Source: Skermanella rosea (GTDB taxonomy: Bacteria > Pseudomonadota > Alphaproteobacteria > Azospirillales > Azospirillaceae). From it: a stretch of 64,000 nucleotides of DNA. The position numbers and the translations under genes are program-made. Each line of letters starts with the position of its first letter. Position 1 is the first letter of the stretch. Below, piece after piece: positions 1 through 8,856 of this stretch. The notes under the pieces are model-generated. The model was given only the letters and a program-made list of their open reading frames with translations. It ran no database searches and was not told where the DNA came from. The stretch is taken from NCBI RefSeq assembly GCF_016806835.2, contig NZ_CP086112.1, positions 548,960 through 612,959 of the forward strand. The letters are read 5' to 3'.

Positions 1-2058
1 ATAGCTGCTCCAGTCCCGGCTGGTGATCCGGGTCCGGTCGAAGGTCGCGCGCTCCAGCAGCGTCCAGCTGGCGGACTGGATGATGCCGCCCTCGGTCTGG
101 TTGCGGATGCCGTCGGGGTTGACCGCCTGCCCGCTGTCGATCGCGGAGACGGCGCGCACCATCCGGACGGCGCCGGTCTCCCGCTCGACCGTGACCTCCA
201 CGGCGACCGCGCAGTAGGCCGCCAGGTTCTTGTAGCGGGCGAAGCCGAAGCCCCGGCCCCGGCCGGCGGGGAGATCGCCGGCGGCGGGCCAGCCGAAGCG
301 CTCGGCGGCCAGGGTCACCACGTCGCGCGCCCGCGGGTCCTCCAGGTGGCGCAGCCGGAACTCCACCGGGTCGGCCCCAGCCTCGCGCGCCAGCTCGTCC
401 ATGAAGCTTTCCAGCGCGAACACGTTCATGTAGCCGCCCAGCGCCCGCAGGGCGGAGACGCGCAAGGGCATCTCCGGGATGAAATGATGGGTCACCCGGG
501 CATTCGGCAGCGCGTAGAGCGGGATCGCGTTGCGGTCGCCGCCGCCGGCCGGCTGGGGAATCGGCTTGGGCGGATCGGGCTGGAAGGGCCGGGCCAGGTG
601 CCAGGCCGGCATCAGGGCCCCCGCCCCGCCCGGCCGGGTCGAGTGGGCGTTGCTCCAGACCTCGTAGCTCCAGTCGACGATCCGGCCCTCGGCATCGAGC
701 GCACCCGCCGCGCGCGACAGCATGGCCGGGCCGAACGGTTCCCAGGAATGCTCGTCCTCGCGCATCCACTGGACGCGCACCGGCCGGCCGGGGAACGCCC
801 GGGCGAGCAGGGCGGCGTCGGCGCCGGCGTCGTCGGCCCCGTTGTGGCCGTAGCAGCCGGCCCCCTCGGTATGGATGCAGCGGACCCGGTCCTCCGGCAG
901 CCCCAGCATCTCGACCAGGGCGGCCCGCAGCGGGTACATGCCCTGGGCGTGGGACCAGACCGTCATCATGCCGTCCTGGAACAGCCCGACCGCGCAGGAC
1001 GGGCCGATGGAGGCGTGGACATGGTATTCGCGCCGGTACTCGGCCTCCAGCCGCCGCACGGCGCCGGAGGCCGCCGCCAGGCCGTCCTGCCGGTCGTGGA
1101 TCACCGTGTCCTCGGACGGAAGGGCCAGCAGGGTATCGAAGATGTCTGCCTGGTCGGGCAGCGCCGTCGCGTCGTCCCAGACCGCCGCGCGGGCGAGCGC
1201 GCGGGAGGCGGTCACCGCCTGCCACTCCCGTTCCGCGACCACGGCCAGGTAGCTGCCGTCCCGGTGTACGCCGACGACCCCGGGCATCCCTTCGACCGCC
1301 GCGGCATCGACCTCGCGCAGGCGGGCGCCGTAGCCCGGCGGGCGGACGACGCGGGCATGGACCATGCCGGGCAGGCGGAGATCGTGGACATAGGCCGGGC
1401 CGCCGGTCACCTTCGCCGGGATGTCGACCCGCGGGACGTCGCGGCCGATCACCGTGTAGTCCTCCGCGGGCTTCAAGGCGGCGCCCGCCTCCGCCCGGAT
1501 CCCGTCGAGCCCGTCTCCGCCGACCAGGTCGCCATAGCCGGCGGTCCTGCCGTCGGGGGCCGTGACGGAGCCACCTTCCAGGCGCAACCCATCGGCCGGG
1601 ACGTCCAGCCGCTCCGCCGCCAGGTCCAGCAGGATCGCCCGGACCTGGGCCGCCGCGTGCAGGATCGCGGTGCCGCTTTCCTGCATGGACTGGCTCCCGG
1701 CGGTGAAGCTCTCGTTAGGCGTCCGGCCGGTGTCCGCCGTGACCAGGGCAATGGCGGCGGGATCGACGCCCAGCTCCTCCGCCGCGACCTGGGTCAGCGC
1801 CGTCCTGATCCCCTGCCCCAGCTCGGCCTTGCCGGTGAACACGGTGATGGCACCGTCGGCGTCGATCCGGATCCAGGACTCCAGGGACGGGTCGGCCCCA
1901 AGCGCCTTGGGCAGCCCGACGCCGCCCCCGCCGTCCGCTTCCTGCGGCGCCTGGGCCGCCAAGCGGCCGGGCATCAGGGTGAATCCGACCAGCAGCGCGC
2001 CGCCGCCGAGGAAGGCGCGGCGCGACAGCGCCCGGGGGAAGCCGGCCAACTCTTTCAT
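1..2058 (-). CDS. Xanthine dehydrogenase/aldehyde oxidase family, molybdopterin-binding large subunit (partial, C-terminus off the left edge)
   Basis: This is the catalytic subunit of a molybdenum hydroxylase that would oxidise an aldehyde or N-heterocycle; the substrate cannot be told from the sequence. The 686 codons in the window are open to the edge, and the family usually runs to about 740 residues, so only the C-terminal tail, with the catalytic Glu, is missing. The N-terminus has a twin-arginine-like signal (SRRAFLGGGALLVGF), which points to periplasmic export of the folded enzyme. A molybdopterin-binding signature GKAELGQG lies near residue 75. The ATG overlaps the stop of the upstream [2Fe-2S] gene as ATGA, so the two are translationally coupled. 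Single-polypeptide large subunits of this kind pair with a small Fe-S subunit and a membrane cytochrome c (IorAB or aldehyde dehydrogenase type), and both partners lie directly upstream. Confidence 0.9.
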   Translation of the reverse strand, partial: MKELAGFPRALSRRAFLGGGALLVGFTLMPGRLAAQAPQEADGGGGVGLPKALGADPSLESWIRIDADGAITVFTGKAELGQGIRTALTQVAAEELGVDPAAIALVTADTGRTPNESFTAGSQSMQESGTAILHAAAQVRAILLDLAAERLDVPADGLRLEGGSVTAPDGRTAGYGDLVGGDGLDGIRAEAGAALKPAEDYTVIGRDVPRVDIPAKVTGGPAYVHDLRLPGMVHARVVRPPGYGARLREVDAAAVEGMPGVVGVHRDGSYLAVVAEREWQAVTASRALARAAVWDDATALPDQADIFDTLLALPSEDTVIHDRQDGLAAASGAVRRLEAEYRREYHVHASIGPSCAVGLFQDGMMTVWSHAQGMYPLRAALVEMLGLPEDRVRCIHTEGAGCYGHNGADDAGADAALLARAFPGRPVRVQWMREDEHSWEPFGPAMLSRAAGALDAEGRIVDWSYEVWSNAHSTRPGGAGALMPAWHLARPFQPDPPKPIPQPAGGGDRNAIPLYALPNARVTHHFIPEMPLRVSALRALGGYMNVFALESFMDELAREAGADPVEFRLRHLEDPRARDVVTLAAERFGWPAAGDLPAGRGRGFGFARYKNLAAYCAVAVEVTVERETGAVRMVRAVSAIDSGQAVNPDGIRNQTEGGIIQSASWTLLERATFDRTRITSRDWSSY

Positions 2059-2552
2059 CGCGCGTCCTCCTGCCCGGTTCCGGCGGCATCGGCCGTCTGC
2101 ATCGCCTGGGCGGCCCGGCGCACCGCCTTGAAGATCCGCATATGGGTGCCGCAGCGGCACAGGTTGGGATGCAGCGCGTCGCGGATCTCGGCGTCGGACG
2201 GCGCGGCCGTCCGCTCCAGGAGCGCCTGGGCGCTGATCATGAATCCGGGAATGCAGTAGCCGCACTGGGCCGCCTGTTCCTCGATGAAGGCGCGCTGGAC
2301 CGGCCCCGGGTCGTCGGCGGTGCCCAGGCCCTCGACCGTCCGGATACGCCGCCCTTCCAGCGCCGCCACCGGGGTCACGCAGGAGACCACCGGCGCGCCG
2401 TCCACCAGCACCATGCAGGAGCCGCACTGCCCCAGCCCGCAGCCGAATTTCGCCGCGTTGAGCCCGAGGTCGTCGCGCAGCACGTAGAGCAGCGGCGTCG
2501 CCGGGTCGGCATCGACGCTGTGGTCCCGGCCGTTCACGGACAGGGTGATCAT
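2055..2552 (-). CDS. (2Fe-2S)-binding subunit of molybdenum hydroxylase (IorA/CoxS-like)
   Basis: This 165-residue electron-transfer subunit carries two [2Fe-2S] clusters. The N-terminal plant-ferredoxin-type cluster is shown by CGLGQCGSC and a later VSC (residues about 38-60). The C-terminal helical domain has CGYC and the LCRC pair that hold the second cluster. The length is normal for the family. It takes electrons from the molybdenum subunit encoded next (ATGA overlap) and would pass them to the triheme cytochrome c encoded 10 nt upstream. It has no signal peptide, as expected if it is exported together with the twin-arginine large subunit. The three genes form one leftward operon. Confidence 0.93.
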   Translation of the reverse strand: MITLSVNGRDHSVDADPATPLLYVLRDDLGLNAAKFGCGLGQCGSCMVLVDGAPVVSCVTPVAALEGRRIRTVEGLGTADDPGPVQRAFIEEQAAQCGYCIPGFMISAQALLERTAAPSDAEIRDALHPNLCRCGTHMRIFKAVRRAAQAMQTADAAGTGQEDAR

Positions 2553-2562
2553 GGGGTTCCTC

Positions 2563-3846
2563 CTATTCCGCGGATCGGCCCGAGCGGGCCTCGGCGACCT
2601 TGGCCTCCAGACCGTCCCAGGCCGGCCCGCCGGAGAACCGCGTCCGCAGCCAAGCCGTCAGCTCGGCCACCTGCGCGTCGGTCAGCGCGTTGGCGAAGCC
2701 TGGCATCAGGGGCTGGGCCGCGGCGTCCGGCGTCTCGACGCCGTGCAGGATCGCCCGGATGGCGTTGCTGGGATTTGGCTGCGCCAGCGATGTGGCCCGG
2801 TCCAGGGCGACCGGCGCCTGGAACTGGAGCGGCCCGCCGGGTTCGTGGCAGGTGGCGCAGGCCCCGGCATAGATCGTCGCCGCCCGGCTGTGTTCCTGCC
2901 CCCGTTCCTCCTGGCCGACGCTGGCGACCGGCTCCGGGGGAGGCCCGTCCGGGGCGCCCATCCGGTCGGCGACATAGGTGGCGATCGCCCGGACATCCGC
3001 ATCCGGCACGTCGGAGAGGTTGCGCACCACGGGCGCCATGGGTCCCGAGGCCACGGCATGATCCTCGCTGATGCCCGTGCGCAGGTAATCGAACAGGGCA
3101 TCCCGGGTCCAAGGGACCGGCGCGGTCGAGTCCCGGTTCAGCGCCGGGGCATGCCAGCCTTCGGAGAAGCCGCCGGCGAACTCCCGGTCGGTCTCGCGGG
3201 CGCCCAGCGCGTTGCGCGGCGTGTGGCAGGCGCCGCAATGGGACAGCCCCTCGGCCAGATAGGCGCCGCGGTTCCACTCGTCCGACCGCTCCGGGTCGGG
3301 GCGGTACTCCCCGGTCTCCAGGAACAGGAGCTTCCACCCCGCCAGCAGGGGCCGGAAGGTCAGCGGCCAGGGCAGCCGGTTCGGCGGCGCCTCGGCCCGG
3401 ACGGGCTCGCGGGTCATCAGGTAGGCGTAGAGCGCCCGGTTGTCCCGCGCGGTGACCTTGGTGAAATGATCGTAGGGGAAGCCCGGATACAGGTGCTCGC
3501 CGGAGCGGCCGACGCCCTCGGCCATCGCCCGCTGGAAGGCCTGCTCGGACCAGGATCCGATGCCGGTCTCCGGATCGGGCGTGATGTTGGTGCCATGGAT
3601 CGTGCCGAACGGCGTCTCCAGCGGGTAGCCGCCGGCGAAAGGCTTGCCGCCCGGCGCGGTGTGGCATTGCAGGCAATTGCCCAGGGCCGCCAGCTTCGCC
3701 CCCTGGGCGATGTCGGCCGGCTCGAAGGCGGCGCGCCCGGGCGGGTCCACCGGGTCGATCTCCGATCGCCAGGCGAGCACGGCGAAACCGATCCCGCCCG
3801 CCGCGACCGCCAGCAGAACCCCGCCCGCGACATGGGATACCCGCAT
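2563..3846 (-). CDS. Membrane-anchored triheme cytochrome c, electron acceptor of the hydroxylase
   Basis: The 427-residue protein has an N-terminal hydrophobic segment (residues about 7-25, signal anchor or signal peptide) and three haem c motifs: CLQCH at 58-62, CGACH near 204 and CATCH near 330. This three-domain layout is that of the cytochrome c subunit of membrane alcohol, gluconate or aldehyde dehydrogenases. It would carry electrons from the Mo/Fe-S enzyme to ubiquinone or a terminal oxidase on the periplasmic side. The ATG is preceded by a strong AGGAGG about 8 nt away. It is the first gene of the leftward operon with the Fe-S and Mo subunits. Confidence 0.92.
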   Translation of the reverse strand: MRVSHVAGGVLLAVAAGGIGFAVLAWRSEIDPVDPPGRAAFEPADIAQGAKLAALGNCLQCHTAPGGKPFAGGYPLETPFGTIHGTNITPDPETGIGSWSEQAFQRAMAEGVGRSGEHLYPGFPYDHFTKVTARDNRALYAYLMTREPVRAEAPPNRLPWPLTFRPLLAGWKLLFLETGEYRPDPERSDEWNRGAYLAEGLSHCGACHTPRNALGARETDREFAGGFSEGWHAPALNRDSTAPVPWTRDALFDYLRTGISEDHAVASGPMAPVVRNLSDVPDADVRAIATYVADRMGAPDGPPPEPVASVGQEERGQEHSRAATIYAGACATCHEPGGPLQFQAPVALDRATSLAQPNPSNAIRAILHGVETPDAAAQPLMPGFANALTDAQVAELTAWLRTRFSGGPAWDGLEAKVAEARSGRSAE

Positions 3847-4037
3847 CGGCCGGCCTCCTTCCGCTGATCCCCGATCCGGAACCCGGCGCGGGTCCCACTC
3901 TCGCAGGTTTCAACTCCCGGAAGGGCCGATCGGTTCCGCGGGAAAGGCCGCTGACCGGGCCGATCGCCGAAATGCTTAAGTCACGATTTATTAACCAATC
4001 AAATCCAAGGTCGACTCTTCCGGAACCAGTTCACGCC

Positions 4038-7000
4038 ATGCCCGTCACGTCCTCGCTTCGCCGCCTGCCCGCCATGCCCCTCCGCCGACACCTGCTGGCA
4101 CTGGTACTCGTCACCCTTCTGCCCATGCTAATCCTCGGGGGAACGCTGACCGCTTGGCTGGCGACCGAGCGGAGGGCCAGCGTCGAACAGGGGCTGCGGG
4201 AGACCGCCCAGGCCCTGGCCATGACGGTCGATCGGGAGGTGACCGCCAACATCGAGGCGCTGCGGGGGCTTGCCGTCTCGGAATCGCTGGTCGAGGACGA
4301 CCTGAAGGAGTTCCACGAGCGCGCCCTGCTGGCGCGCCACCTGCACTCGAACTGGCAGAACGTCGTCCTGCTGGACCCGGACGGCATCCCGCTGGTCCAT
4401 ACCGGACTGCCGTTCGGCGCGCCGCTGCCGCGGAGTTCCAACCCGGAGCTGCTGCGCTTCGCGACGCAGGCGCAGCGGCCGGTGGTGTCGGACCTGTTCA
4501 CCGGCAGCCTGTCGGGCGAGGCCGGCGTCGGCCATGTCGTGCCGGTGATGCGCGACGGGGCCGTGCGGTACCTGCTGACCGCCTTCGTGCGCCCGCAGGC
4601 CTGGGCGTCCCTGCTCGCCGAATTCAGTCCGCAGGACGGCATGGTCGTGGCCGCCTTCGACCGCCGGGGCCGGTTCGTCGCGCGGAACCGGGACTCCGCG
4701 GCCTTCGTCGGCCGGATGATGCCGGACTGGCTGTCGGACGCCCGCAGCCGCTCGCCCAACGGGATGGCGCACGGCACGTCGCTGGAAGGAACGGACCTGG
4801 TCAGCGCCTACCGGTCGTCCCCCCTGACCGGCTGGACCCTGTTCGTCGGCGCGCCGACGGCCGATATCGACCGGCCGCTGGTCGGGACCCTGTGGATCGC
4901 CGGCGGGCTGGCGGCACTCCTTCTCGTCACCTCGCTGGTCCTGGGCCGCGCGCTGTGCCAGCGGATCCTGGGTCCGATCGAGGCCCTCGCCGAAGCGGGC
5001 CGGGCGCTCGCGAACCTGCACCGGGCCGGCGGCTCCGGCGTTTCGCCGCGGCGGTCGGCGCCGATCGCGGAGGTCGAGCGCCTGTGGCGGGCCCTCGCCG
5101 ACGCCAATTCCAACATCCTCAGCGCCGGGCGGGCGACGGAGCAGGCCGAGGCCCAGTACCGCTCGATCGTGGACAGCGCCGTCGACGCGATCGTGGTGAT
5201 CGACGACCAGGGGACGGTACGGTCCTTCAACCGGGCGGCGGAGCGGATCTTCGGCCATGCCGCCGGGGATGTCATCGGCGGCAACATCAAGATGCTGATG
5301 CCGGAAGCCGAGGCGAGCCGCCACGACGGCTATCTCGCCCAGTTCCGGCGGACCGGCGAACGCCGGATCATCGGCAGCGACCGCGCGGTCGAGGGGCGGC
5401 GCAAGGACGGTTCGGTGTTTCCGCTGGAATTGTCGATCGCGGAGTGGCAGGCCGACGGCCGCCGCTTCTTCACCGGGATCATACGGGACATCACGGAGCG
5501 CCGGGAGGCCGAGCGGGAGCGCGAGGAGATGATCGGCCGGCTGGAGACCAAGCGGCTCCACCTGCGCGCGATCATCGACACGATGCCGGTAGGATTGCTG
5601 ATGGCCGACGCGCCGTCCGGCAGGATCGTCCTGGGCAATCCCGAGGTCGAGCGCATCCTGGGCCACCCCGTGCTGCCGACGCCCGACGTCGCGGCCTATT
5701 CCGCCTGGGGCGCCTGCGATCCCGACGGCGCGCCGCTGGCCCCCGAGGCCCACCCGCTGGCCCGCGCCCTGGGCGGCGAGGAGGTCCAGGCGGAGGAGAT
5801 CCGCTACCGCCGCGGCGACGGATCGACCACCTGGATCAGCATCAGCGCCGCGCCGATCCGGGCGGCCGGCGGGCGGATCACCGGCGCACTGGTCGCCTTC
5901 AAGGACATCGGCGCCTCCAAGGCGTGGGAAGGCCGGCTGGCGCTGGCGAAGGAGCAGGTCGAGCGGGCCAACCTGGCGAAATCCAAGTTCCTGGCCGCCG
6001 CCAGCCACGACCTGCGCCAGCCGATGCAATCGCTGTTCTTCGTCTCCACCGCGCTGGAGCGCCATGTCGCGACCGATGCCGGGCACGCCCTGCTGGAACG
6101 GCTCGGCCAGGGACTGGGAGCCCTGAAGGACCTGCTGGACAGCCTGCTCGACGTGTCCAAGCTGGATGCCGGCGCGATCGTGCCGGAGGTGGCCGACGTG
6201 CCGATCGGCCCGCTGATCGACGAAACCGCCGCCTGCTTCGCCCCCGCAGCCGCGGCCAAGGGGCTACGCCTGTCGCGGGACGCGGCCTGCGACGTCGCGG
6301 TGCGCAGCGACCGCACCCTGCTCGGCCGGATCATCCGCAACCTGATGGAGAACGCGATCCGCTACACCGAGGCGGGCGAGGTCAGGATCCGGTGCCGCCC
6401 GGCGGCGGACGGAGTCCGCGTCGAGATCGCGGACACCGGCATCGGCATCCCGCCCGAACACCTGGACCGGATCTGGGAGGAGTTCCACCAGATCGGCAAC
6501 CAGGAGCGCGACCGCAGCCAGGGGCTCGGTCTCGGCCTCGCCATCGTCCAGCGCCTGTCGCGGCTGCTCGGCCACCCGGTGGAGGTCCACTCCGTGCCCG
6601 GCACCGGGTCCGTCTTCTCGATCCTGCTGCCGGCCGCGTCCCGGCCCCTCGGCGCGGAGATCCGCCGGGCGGGACCGGCAGCCGACGAGGCCGGAGCCCC
6701 CTCCGGCCGGGGCCGCGTGGCGCTCGCCATCGACGACGACGCCATCGTTCTGATGGGCATCCGGTCGATGCTGGAGGACTGGGGCTACGAGGTGCTGGCG
6801 GCATCGTCCGGCGACGAGGCGATCGCGGCCCTGGAACGGAGCGGCCTGACGCCGGACATCGTCGTCACGGACTACCGGCTGCGCAACGGCCAGGTCGGGA
6901 CCGACTGCCTGCTGCGGATCCAGGAGTTCCTGGGCCGCAAGGTGCCGGGCGTGGTCCTGACCGGGGAAACCGGCCAGGACATCGTCTCCGCGATCGTCGC

Positions 7001-7136
7001 CATGGGTTTCGGCGCCGCCCACAAGCCGATCACCGGCGCCGAGATGCAGGCCGCCATCGAGCGCCAGATGGCGCGGCACGCGGACGGGGCCGCGGGCGCC
7101 GTGCCCGAGGAAAGCCGGGTCGCGGAGATGGCCTGA
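4038..7136 (+). CDS. Hybrid sensor histidine kinase/response regulator (dCache-like, PAS, PAS, HisKA, HATPase, REC)
   Basis: A membrane two-component hybrid kinase of about 1032 residues. A hydrophobic segment at about 15-38 and a second near 275-300 bracket a periplasmic sensor of dCache type. Two PAS domains follow (about 371-490 and 508-640), then HisKA with the H-box ASHDLRQP near 655. The ATPase domain (about 762-865) has N box NLMENAIRY and G boxes DTGIGIPP and GLGLGLAI. The C-terminal receiver has acidic IDDD and phosphoacceptor VTDYRL. The DLRQP H-box is typical of the hybrid kinases in this family. The frame is open from an ATG at 3972, but the first 22 codons are AT-rich and unlike coding sequence, so I prefer 4038; neither start has a clear ribosome binding site. 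The ligand is unknown. Confidence 0.9.
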   Translation: MPVTSSLRRLPAMPLRRHLLALVLVTLLPMLILGGTLTAWLATERRASVEQGLRETAQALAMTVDREVTANIEALRGLAVSESLVEDDLKEFHERALLARHLHSNWQNVVLLDPDGIPLVHTGLPFGAPLPRSSNPELLRFATQAQRPVVSDLFTGSLSGEAGVGHVVPVMRDGAVRYLLTAFVRPQAWASLLAEFSPQDGMVVAAFDRRGRFVARNRDSAAFVGRMMPDWLSDARSRSPNGMAHGTSLEGTDLVSAYRSSPLTGWTLFVGAPTADIDRPLVGTLWIAGGLAALLLVTSLVLGRALCQRILGPIEALAEAGRALANLHRAGGSGVSPRRSAPIAEVERLWRALADANSNILSAGRATEQAEAQYRSIVDSAVDAIVVIDDQGTVRSFNRAAERIFGHAAGDVIGGNIKMLMPEAEASRHDGYLAQFRRTGERRIIGSDRAVEGRRKDGSVFPLELSIAEWQADGRRFFTGIIRDITERREAEREREEMIGRLETKRLHLRAIIDTMPVGLLMADAPSGRIVLGNPEVERILGHPVLPTPDVAAYSAWGACDPDGAPLAPEAHPLARALGGEEVQAEEIRYRRGDGSTTWISISAAPIRAAGGRITGALVAFKDIGASKAWEGRLALAKEQVERANLAKSKFLAAASHDLRQPMQSLFFVSTALERHVATDAGHALLERLGQGLGALKDLLDSLLDVSKLDAGAIVPEVADVPIGPLIDETAACFAPAAAAKGLRLSRDAACDVAVRSDRTLLGRIIRNLMENAIRYTEAGEVRIRCRPAADGVRVEIADTGIGIPPEHLDRIWEEFHQIGNQERDRSQGLGLGLAIVQRLSRLLGHPVEVHSVPGTGSVFSILLPAASRPLGAEIRRAGPAADEAGAPSGRGRVALAIDDDAIVLMGIRSMLEDWGYEVLAASSGDEAIAALERSGLTPDIVVTDYRLRNGQVGTDCLLRIQEFLGRKVPGVVLTGETGQDIVSAIVAMGFGAAHKPITGAEMQAAIERQMARHADGAAGAVPEESRVAEMA

Positions 7137-7160
7137 CGCCGGAGAAGGCCCGGCGCGGTC

Positions 7161-7179
7161 CGGCGGCATCCGGCCGCCG
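7161..7179. terminator. Possible hairpin between convergent kinase genes
   Basis: A 7-bp GC stem (cggcggc/gccgccg) with a 5-nt loop lies between the two convergent stops. No T-run follows on either strand, so this is a weak candidate. Confidence 0.3.
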
Positions 7180-7188
7180 CCCCCCGGA

Positions 7189-8856
7189 TCAGTCGCCGCC
7201 CTCCAGCATGGCGCGCACCTTCGCGAGCAGCGACTTGACGGCGAAGGGCTTGCTGAGCAGCTGGGTGCGGGGTCCCAGCGGCTCGTCGCCCAGCGCCGCG
7301 TTGTGGGCGTAGCCGGTCAGGAACAGGACCGCGAGCCCGGGCCTGATGCGTCTCGCGATCTCGGCGAGCTGACGGCCGTTCAGGCCCGGCAGGCCGACGT
7401 CGGTCGCCAGCAGGTCGATCTTGGCGTCGGACTCCAGTACGCGGATCGCGGCCTGGGGCTCGGGCACCTCGATCACCCGGTAACCGCGGTCCTCCAGCGA
7501 CTGGACCAGGAGCATCCGGACCAGCGCCTCGTCCTCGACCACCAGGATCGTCTCGCCCTCCTCGGCGCCGTCGGGCTCCGGCAGGGCCGGCACCGACTCC
7601 TCTGGTGTGGGGCCGTGGTGGCGCGGCAGGTAGAGCTTGACCGTCGTTCCCCTCCCCTCCTCCGAATAGATCGCGGCGTGGCCGCCGGACTGGCGCGCGA
7701 AGCCGTAGAGCTGGCTGAGGCCCAGGCCGGTCCCCTGCCCGATCGGCTTGGTGGTGAAGAACGGCTCGAACGCCCGCGCCCGCACCTCGGCCGACATGCC
7801 GGTGCCCGTGTCGGTCACGCACAGCACGACATACTGCCCCGGCTGAAGCCCCAGCTCCGCGGCGACATAGGCGTCGTCCAGGTGGCTGTTGGCGGTCTCG
7901 ATGGTCAGGCGCCCGCCCTCCGGCATGGCATCGCGGGCGTTGATCGCGAGGTTGAGCAGCGCGTTTTCGACCTGATTGGCGTCGGCCCAGGTCCGCCAGA
8001 GGCCGCCCGCCAGGACCGCCTCGACCTGGATCGTTTCGCCGACCGACCGCTGGAGCAGTTCCTGCATGCCGCCGACCAGCGCGTTGAGGTTGAGGCTGCC
8101 CGGCTGGAGCGGCTGGCGGCGCGCGAAGGCGAGCAGCCGCCGGGTCAGGGTCGCCGCGCGCTCGCCGGCCTGGTTCGCGGCCCGGACGTACCGCAGCAGG
8201 CGTTCCTGTCCCGCGAGCCCGTCCTTGAGCATGTCCAGGTTGCCCAGGATCGCCTGGAGCAGATTGTTGAAATCGTGGGCCACGCCGCCGGTGAGCTGGC
8301 CGACCGCCTCCATCTTCTGGGCCTGGCGGAGCGCCTCCTCGACCCGCTCGCGCTGGGCCGTCTCGGTCTCCAGGTCGCGGGACTGCTCCGCCACCCGGCG
8401 CTCGAGCTGCCCTGCGGCCTGCTCGATCTGCCGGAGATGGGAGCGGGTGCGGTACTGTCGGCGCCGGGCGCGCTCCGCCGCGCGGGCGGCGCTCTTCAGC
8501 GTGTCGGCATGGAGCGGACGGTCCAGGAGCGTGACGTTGCCGAGCTGGCTGAAGACGTCCCAGCGCGCCCGGCGGCCCTTGGAGTCCCCCCGGGAGGTCA
8601 GCAGGATCACCGGGATGTCCGACCAGGGCGGCTGCGCGTCGAGGCACTCCAGCAGGTCGCCGTAGCCCGGGAGGAGCGCCTCCTCCGTCACCAGCAGCGC
8701 CGTCGCGTCCCCGGCCAAGCCGCGGCACATCTCGGACAGGTCGGCGCAGACACGCGAGGGGATGCCGGCCTCTTCCATGACCAGCCGGATCACCTCGGCG
8801 TCCCTGCCCTTCGGGGCCAGGACCAGAATCGGAGCCGGTGGGAGGGAATCGTTCAG
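7189..8856 (-). CDS. Hybrid histidine kinase with degenerate N-terminal receiver, paired with KaiC-like ATPase
   Basis: A soluble 555-residue protein. The N-terminus ([11 protein letters not shown] onward, about 1-120) has a receiver-like fold whose acceptor Asp position appears to be Glu (VTEEAL), so it is probably not phosphorylated. A short coiled coil leads to HisKA with [17 protein letters not shown] (His near 185), an ATPase domain ([25 protein letters not shown]) and a C-terminal receiver ([14 protein letters not shown]). The first ATG (8793) and a GTG (8808) would cut off the first strand of the N-terminal domain. Homology therefore points to a start just after the kaiC-like stop. The only codon that fits is CTG at 8856, preceded by GGAGAGG and overlapping the upstream stop as CTGA. 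It is cotranscribed and probably translationally coupled with the KaiC-like gene. Confidence 0.85.
   Translation of the reverse strand: MNDSLPPAPILVLAPKGRDAEVIRLVMEEAGIPSRVCADLSEMCRGLAGDATALLVTEEALLPGYGDLLECLDAQPPWSDIPVILLTSRGDSKGRRARWDVFSQLGNVTLLDRPLHADTLKSAARAAERARRRQYRTRSHLRQIEQAAGQLERRVAEQSRDLETETAQRERVEEALRQAQKMEAVGQLTGGVAHDFNNLLQAILGNLDMLKDGLAGQERLLRYVRAANQAGERAATLTRRLLAFARRQPLQPGSLNLNALVGGMQELLQRSVGETIQVEAVLAGGLWRTWADANQVENALLNLAINARDAMPEGGRLTIETANSHLDDAYVAAELGLQPGQYVVLCVTDTGTGMSAEVRARAFEPFFTTKPIGQGTGLGLSQLYGFARQSGGHAAIYSEEGRGTTVKLYLPRHHGPTPEESVPALPEPDGAEEGETILVVEDEALVRMLLVQSLEDRGYRVIEVPEPQAAIRVLESDAKIDLLATDVGLPGLNGRQLAEIARRIRPGLAVLFLTGYAHNAALGDEPLGPRTQLLSKPFAVKSLLAKVRAMLEGGD

Noticed and set aside
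346..2259. 637-codon plus-strand frame across the molybdenum hydroxylase genes
   Set aside because: It is antisense to two well-supported genes, Arg/Gly/His-rich and without recognisable motifs; a by-product of high GC.
4128..7312. Very long frames on both strands over the hybrid kinase (up to about 1050 codons)
   Set aside because: They are shadows of the kinase gene with low-complexity Arg/Pro/Gly composition.
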